This document shows, piece after piece, positions 59,951 through 64,000 of a DNA stretch of 64,000 nucleotides. The DNA lies in the NCBI RefSeq assembly GCF_037094685.1, contig NZ_CP146614.1, positions 1,302,001 to 1,366,000 of the forward strand, written 5' to 3'. Position numbers and translations under genes: made by a program. The notes beneath the pieces were generated by a model. The model did no database searches and had not been told where the DNA came from. It saw only the letters and a program-made list of their open reading frames with translations. Every line of letters starts with the position of its first letter. Within the stretch, counting starts at the first letter, position 1. The DNA comes from Massilia sp. METH4 (GTDB taxonomy: Bacteria > Pseudomonadota > Gammaproteobacteria > Burkholderiales > Burkholderiaceae_D).

Positions 59951-61195
59951 TTACTTGGCGGCCAGCAGCTTGTCGAGGCCCTTGCGCATCAGCGCCACGG
60001 CTTCGTCGATCTGCGCGTCGGTGACGATCAGCGCGGGCGCCAGGCGCACCACGTCCGGGCCGGCGATCAGCACCATCAGGCCTTCGGCTTCCACGGCGCG
60101 CTGGATGTCCTTCGAACGGCCCTTGAATTCCTCGGTCACGACGAGGCCCAGCAGCAGGCCGGCGCCGCGCACGGTGGTGAACACCTGCGGGTAATCGCGG
60201 ATCAGTTCTTCCAGCTTGTCGATCAGGTACAGGCTTGCTTCCTTCACGCGCGCCAGGAAGGCCGGCTGGTTGATCGTTTCCAGCACCGTCAGCGCCACCG
60301 TGGCGGCCAGCGGATTACCGCCATACGTGGTGCCGTGCGTGCCGACGGACAGGTTCTTCGCCAGCTCTTCGGTGGTCAGCATGGCGGCGACCGGGAAGCC
60401 GTTGCCCAGCGCTTTCGCGGAGGTCAGCACGTCCGGCGTCACGCCATAGCCCATGTAGGCGAACAGCGAGCCGGTACGGCCCATGCCGCACTGCACTTCG
60501 TCGAAGATCAGCAGGGCGCCGGTCTTGTCGCACAGTGCGCGCAGCTCCTGCAGGTATTCCGGGCTGCCAGGCATCACGCCGCCCTCGCCCTGCACCGGTT
60601 CGACGATCACGGCGCATACGTCGTCGCCGATGGCGGCGCGTGCCGCCTCGATGTCGTTGTATGGGATGTGGTCGATCGATGGCGGCAGCGGCTCGAAGCC
60701 TTCCGTGTATTTCGGCTGGCCGCCGACGGAAACCGTGAATAGCGTGCGGCCGTGGAAGGAATTCAGGCAAGACACGATGCGCGACTTGTGCGCGCCGAAC
60801 TTGGCGTGCGCGTGCTTGCGGGCCAGCTTCAGCGCGGCCTCGTTGGCTTCAGCACCGGAGTTGCAGAAGAAGGCGCGGTCGGCGAAGGTGGCTTCCGTGA
60901 TCGCCAGGCCCAGGCGCAGCACGGGCTCGTTCGTGTAGCCGTTGCCCAGGTGCCAGACGGTATTGGCCTGGCGAGTCAGCGCCTCGACGACGACCGGGTT
61001 GCAGTGGCCCAGGGCGGCGACGGCGATGCCCGAGGTGAAGTCCAGGTAACGCTTGCCTTCCTGGTCCCACAGGTCCAGGCCCGCGGCTCGCACCGGTACC
61101 ATCTGCGCCGGCGCGTAAGTGGGCACCAGTACTTCGTCATAAGTCTGCCTGGTGACAGGGCGAGTGGTAACAGTCGAATCCAGCTTGGCGTTCAT
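59951..61195 (-). CDS. astC: Succinylornithine / acetylornithine aminotransferase (AstC/ArgD)
   Basis: A 414-residue class-III PLP aminotransferase. It has the ornithine-transaminase segments FTSGIAVAALGHCNP, NSGAEANEAALKLAR, FHGRTLFTVS and IFDEVQCGMGRTG, with the PLP Lys in TSAKALGNGFP. First gene of the ast set here, it converts succinylornithine to succinylglutamate semialdehyde. The protein also resembles biosynthetic ArgD, and position in the operon decides for AstC. GGGG upstream fits the start at 61195. Confidence 0.93.
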   Translation of the reverse strand: MNAKLDSTVTTRPVTRQTYDEVLVPTYAPAQMVPVRAAGLDLWDQEGKRYLDFTSGIAVAALGHCNPVVVEALTRQANTVWHLGNGYTNEPVLRLGLAITEATFADRAFFCNSGAEANEAALKLARKHAHAKFGAHKSRIVSCLNSFHGRTLFTVSVGGQPKYTEGFEPLPPSIDHIPYNDIEAARAAIGDDVCAVIVEPVQGEGGVMPGSPEYLQELRALCDKTGALLIFDEVQCGMGRTGSLFAYMGYGVTPDVLTSAKALGNGFPVAAMLTTEELAKNLSVGTHGTTYGGNPLAATVALTVLETINQPAFLARVKEASLYLIDKLEELIRDYPQVFTTVRGAGLLLGLVVTEEFKGRSKDIQRAVEAEGLMVLIAGPDVVRLAPALIVTDAQIDEAVALMRKGLDKLLAAK

Positions 61196-61313
61196 TGGCA
61201 ATCCCCAGAAATAGAAGAGGTACGGCCGCGGCAAGTCCACGGTGAGTACAAATTGTAAAAGCGGGGATGCTAAAACTCTTTTGAAGATGCGACAAGAAAT
61301 TTCAAATTTCCAT

Positions 61314-61400
61314 AGTTGCCATAAAAATGGGGACGTACCCCATTTTTCGGGAAACATTTCCTGGAAAATGGGGTACGTCCCCATTTTCGAAGCAACTTTT
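61314..61400. repeat. Twin-hairpin REP-like element, core GGGGACGTACCCC
   Basis: The sister of the element at 3039: AGTTGC arm, hairpin AATGGGGACGTACCCCATT, spacer TTCGGGAAACATTTCC, inverted hairpin AATGGGGTACGTCCCCATT, and the arm CGAAGCAACTTTT. Only the two central bases of the core differ from the first element. It ends on the first base of the argR-like stop codon and separates that gene from astC, where it could terminate or attenuate transcription. Confidence 0.87.
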
Positions 61401-62341
61401 TACGCGGCGGCGAGTTTGCGCTGCCGCTCTTCGCGCGGCGTGTTGCCGAACAGGGTGCCGAAGGCGGTGGAGAAGTGCGAGCCGGAGGAGAAGCCGCACA
61501 TCAGGCCCACCTGCACGATCGAGTGGTTGGTTTCCAGCAGCAGTTGCCGGGCGCGCTGCAGGCGCAGTTCCAGGTAGTAGCGCGATGGCAGGCTGCCCAG
61601 GTATTGCTTGAACAGGCGTTCGAGCTGCCGGCGCGACAGGCCGACCAGTTGCGCGATGTCGTCGGTGGACAGCGGTTCCTCGATATTGGCCTCCATCAGC
61701 GTGACGGCCTCGGAGAGCTTCGGCTGCAGCGCGCCGAAGCGGGCTTGCAGGGCCACGCGCTGCCTTTCTTCGGCGCCGCGCACGCGGTCGATGCACAACG
61801 CTTCCTTGACGGCCGCGCAGGTGCCGCCGCCGAACAGCTGGTCGAGCAGCGTGATGGCGAAGTCGATGCTGGCGGCGCCGCCGCAGCAAGTCAGGTGCCG
61901 GCCGTCGAATTCGAACAGGTGCTGGGTGAGGATCGCCCGCTCGGTGACCTCGTCGGCATCGCCGTACAGTGCCCACGGCAGCGCGATGCGCACGCCGGCG
62001 GCGTACCCCGCCTTCGCCAGCCACAGCACGGCCGCGCCGACGCCGCCCCAGCACGCGGCGCCGCGGCAGCGCTCGAGCGCCGCGTGCAGCAGGGCGGGCG
62101 GTGGCGGGGCTTGCTGCTCGTCCGCGACCAGCAGCGCCACATGGCATTCGGCGCCCGGATCGGCGGCGATCGCATCGAGGGTGCGGATGTCGAGCACGAA
62201 CGCGTCGCCGAGCATGCGCTGCGCCAGCCGCAGCGGCTGGGCCAGGCCGGACCATGTCAGGCTCTCGGCATCGCCGGCATTCACGAGCAGCATGCGCAGC
62301 GGCTGTTCGCGGCAGGGGCGGACGAGGTTAGCGAGCGACAT
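61400..62341 (-). CDS. argR: AraC/GlxA-family regulator, ArgR-type of Pseudomonas
   Basis: A 313-residue regulator with a DJ-1/PfpI-like N-terminal ligand domain (about 15-185) and a C-terminal AraC HTH (about 215-313, with PLSTDDIAQLVGLSRRQLERLFKQ and FSSGSHFSTAFGTLFG). In Pseudomonas aeruginosa a regulator of this type, ArgR, sits with the aru genes and activates arginine catabolism including NAD-GDH. Its location directly before astC supports the same job here. It is unrelated to the E. coli ArgR repressor. Confidence 0.87.
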   Translation of the reverse strand: MSLANLVRPCREQPLRMLLVNAGDAESLTWSGLAQPLRLAQRMLGDAFVLDIRTLDAIAADPGAECHVALLVADEQQAPPPPALLHAALERCRGAACWGGVGAAVLWLAKAGYAAGVRIALPWALYGDADEVTERAILTQHLFEFDGRHLTCCGGAASIDFAITLLDQLFGGGTCAAVKEALCIDRVRGAEERQRVALQARFGALQPKLSEAVTLMEANIEEPLSTDDIAQLVGLSRRQLERLFKQYLGSLPSRYYLELRLQRARQLLLETNHSIVQVGLMCGFSSGSHFSTAFGTLFGNTPREERQRKLAAA

Positions 62342-62426
62342 CGGACATGGCGTATCGGGGGCCGGGCGGACTGGGGACCGCTATGGTAACAGTTCGAAGC
62401 GCCGCCGCGCCGGGCAGCCGCCCCGC

Positions 62427-62432
62427 TATAAT
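62427..62432 (+). promoter_or_regulatory. TATAAT box six bases before the MarR gene
   Basis: A perfect -10 hexamer lies six bases before the ATG, which puts the expected transcription start at or next to the first base of the start codon. No ribosome site is visible, so the mRNA is probably leaderless. Confidence 0.6.
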
Positions 62433-62438
62433 CCGCCC

Positions 62439-62885
62439 ATGGGTGAACGTTATCTGAAAAGTATCCGGTTGCTGGCGGAATGCATGCAAGCCTTCGAGCG
62501 CCTGTCCGGCCGCCACGTGCGCGAGAATGGCCTGACGCACGCCCAGTTCGACATCATCGCGACGCTGGGCAATACGCCGGGCATGTCCTACAAGGAGCTC
62601 GGCGAGCGCACGCTGATCACGAAAGGCACGCTGACGGGCGTGATCGAACGCCTGGAACAAAAGGGCCTCGTGACGCGCGAGCGCAGCACGCTCGACGCGC
62701 GCAGCTGGTTCATCCGGCTCACCCCGCAGGGCGGAGACGTATTCCGTGACGTGTTCCCACGCGTAATCGCGCGTGGCAGCGCCGTCTTCTCCCATTACAC
62801 CGAGGCCGATTACGTGGAGCTGGAACGGGCGCTGGCGCGCCTGAAAAGCGTGATCGATGCCTCGCCCGAACCCACCTCTTCCTGA
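62439..62885 (+). CDS. MarR-family transcriptional regulator
   Basis: A 148-residue winged-helix regulator. The DNA-binding core is GMSYKELGERTLITKGTLTGVIERLEQKGLV, followed by the wing RERSTLDARSWFIRLTPQG. Flanking helices form the dimer interface. The ligand is unknown. It is divergent from the argR-like gene. The small unknown gene begins seven bases after its stop. Confidence 0.92.
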   Translation: MGERYLKSIRLLAECMQAFERLSGRHVRENGLTHAQFDIIATLGNTPGMSYKELGERTLITKGTLTGVIERLEQKGLVTRERSTLDARSWFIRLTPQGGDVFRDVFPRVIARGSAVFSHYTEADYVELERALARLKSVIDASPEPTSS

Positions 62886-62892
62886 CTAGACG

Positions 62893-63180
62893 ATGCTGAA
62901 AACTACCCTGATCGCCGGCGTGAAGCCCGCCAAGTACGACAAAGACATCTCCGGCAACCTGCTGCTGGAAACCACCACCGAGGACGAAGTGCGCGCCCAG
63001 AAATTCCTGATCGGCGTGCGCAACGAGGATGGCGACATCTACCGCCTGATCGGCGCCACCAAGCACAACAGCTTCACCAATGCCGTCGAGGAGCTGGAAG
63101 ACCTGGAGCTCACCGACGAGCTGGCCGACATGGACGGCACCACGCACGAGGGTTGCGACGCCATCTTCCGGCAGGAGTGA
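62893..63180 (+). CDS. Small acidic conserved protein, unknown function
   Basis: A 95-residue acidic protein. It begins MLKTTLIAGVKPAKYDKD and ends in an acidic segment VEELEDLELTDELADMDG. Predicted secondary structure is mixed beta and alpha. I do not recognise a family. Translational coupling with the MarR gene upstream is likely, since only seven bases separate them and no strong ribosome site is seen. Confidence 0.7.
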   Translation: MLKTTLIAGVKPAKYDKDISGNLLLETTTEDEVRAQKFLIGVRNEDGDIYRLIGATKHNSFTNAVEELEDLELTDELADMDGTTHEGCDAIFRQE

Positions 63181-63276
63181 GCCGCAGCGCGGCGAACGGC
63201 GCGCGCCCGCAGCGGCATCCGCGCAACATCACACCCCGGCCATCGATAAATTGTTTCCACGCGGCAATATTGTGGG

Positions 63277-63282
63277 TATAAT
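63277..63282 (+). promoter_or_regulatory. TATAAT box six bases before the HDOD gene
   Basis: TATAAT is followed after six bases by the ATG, exactly the spacing seen at 62427. TTTCCA 17 bases upstream is a weak -35. This predicts a leaderless transcript. Confidence 0.65.
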
Positions 63283-63288
63283 TTTTCG

Positions 63289-64000
63289 ATGGACAAATTT
63301 GAAGCCTTCAATACGATCGCGGCCCAGGCCGGCCGCGGCGAGCTCGCTTTTCCCGCCAGCGTGGAGGCTTCCATCAAGCTCCAGCAGGCCCTCGTCGATC
63401 CCGATTGCCACGTGGACCTCGCGGCGCGCCTGATCGGCGCCGACCCGCTGCTGGCCGCGCGCACCGTGGCCATCGCCAATTCCGTTGCCTTCAACCGGTC
63501 CGGCACGCCGATCTCCAGCGTGCGTGCCGCCGTGCAGCGCCTGGGCGTGCGCACGCTGCAATCACTGGTGGCCGCGCTGATCGTGCGCCAGCTCGGCGGC
63601 ACCCTGCCGCCCGGCGCGCGCGCCATGGCGGACCGGTTGTGGGCGCACACGGCCCACGTGGCCGCGCTGGCCCAGGTGATCGCGCGCCGCGTGACGCACG
63701 TGGACCCGGATACGGCGCTGTTCGCGGGCATCGTGCACGAGGTGGGCGCGTTCTACGCCCTGTCGCGCGCGGAAGAATTCCCCGGCCTGTTCGATGGCGA
63801 GCCGGACACCTGGATCGCGCATGGCGAGGCGGCGATCGGCCGCGGCGTGCTGGCCGCGCTGATGGTGCCCGAACCGGTGGTGCGCGCCGTCGAAGCGATG
63901 TGGACCGGCCTGCGCGCACTGCCGCCGGAAACGCTGGGCGACACGCTGCTGCTGGCGGACGACCTGGCTCCCGAACCTTCGCCCATGCACGTGCCGCCCG
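63289..64000 (+). CDS. HDOD-domain protein, N-terminal part
   Basis: The first 237 residues of a protein that runs off the right edge. An HDOD domain occupies about residues 15-210, with FPASVEASIKLQQALVDPD at the start, DPLLAARTVAIANSVAF in the middle and a central IVHEVGAFYALSRA that retains one His of the HD site. HDOD proteins lack complete HD catalytic residues and act in signalling, often with GGDEF or EAL domains. A fused output domain may follow outside the window. Confidence 0.85.
   Translation, partial: MDKFEAFNTIAAQAGRGELAFPASVEASIKLQQALVDPDCHVDLAARLIGADPLLAARTVAIANSVAFNRSGTPISSVRAAVQRLGVRTLQSLVAALIVRQLGGTLPPGARAMADRLWAHTAHVAALAQVIARRVTHVDPDTALFAGIVHEVGAFYALSRAEEFPGLFDGEPDTWIAHGEAAIGRGVLAALMVPEPVVRAVEAMWTGLRALPPETLGDTLLLADDLAPEPSPMHVPP

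Noticed and set aside
59951..61195. Biosynthetic ArgD
   Set aside because: Sequence alone does not separate ArgD from AstC, but the gene leads a complete ast set, so the catabolic role is preferred.

Overview
The window is high-GC DNA with the gene content and protein style of an Oxalobacteraceae betaproteobacterium, most like Massilia, Pseudoduganella or Duganella. That placement is inference from gene families, gene order and repeat types. No rRNA or tRNA gene is visible. Genes are densely packed on both strands, and the longest stretch without a coding region is under 300 bases.

Layout. 1-5 kb: the end of a proton-translocating transhydrogenase operon (pntAa, start of pntAb), a NUDIX hydrolase with mnmA, a degenerate receiver protein, a 5'-3' exonuclease and a glutathione S-transferase. 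5-15.4 kb: an iron island with two Fiu-like TonB-dependent receptors, feoA-feoB plus a Cys-rich small membrane protein, bfd-tonB, a PiuC-type dioxygenase and bacterioferritin. Three Fur-box-like sites lie in its intergenic regions and a fourth lies upstream of a FecA-like receptor at 38.8 kb. 15.4-22.6 kb: a sugar kinase, a GST, purB, a cytochrome b561-YceI-YceI operon, a small HTH protein paired with a Clp-N protein, and an acyltransferase. 22.6-23.7 kb: a complete IS1595-family element with an 8-bp target duplication that covers the stop codon of the acyltransferase gene. 23.8-36.6 kb: stress proteins, an S46 peptidase, an SMR transporter, a GST with a divergent LysR regulator, an FMN reductase, an active and a zinc-site-less MBL-fold paralogue side by side, an M14 carboxypeptidase and a FUSC-type membrane protein. 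36.7-41.3 kb: the FecA-like receptor and an FtsX/MacB-like permease.

41.4-43.1 kb holds the most unusual structure. Three small-gene cassettes stand in tandem. Each has the same 66-bp promoter module with a CTATACT-type -10, a short ORF, and an AAGCCGGC hairpin terminator. The first and third ORFs are paralogues; the second encodes an exported TonB-C-like protein. A 130-bp remnant of the IS1595 element end follows.

43-48.5 kb: an amino acid permease with an S9 peptidase, then an Old Yellow Enzyme with a HAD phosphatase. 48.9-62.3 kb: a complete arginine succinyltransferase (AST) catabolic locus on the minus strand, in the order argR-like regulator, astC, astA (two subunits), astD, astB, a giant NAD-glutamate dehydrogenase, astE. 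The dehydrogenase placed between astB and astE would feed the glutamate product of the pathway into the TCA cycle. 62.4-64 kb: a MarR regulator, a small unknown protein and a truncated HDOD protein. Two of these have TATAAT boxes exactly six bases before the ATG, which suggests leaderless mRNAs.

Several intergenic repeats recur. There are twin-hairpin REP-like elements whose outer scaffold is shared while the palindromic core word differs (3.0, 20.5 and 61.3 kb, with a related-looking one at 11.6 kb), and a 103-bp inverted-repeat element between convergent genes at 36.6 kb.
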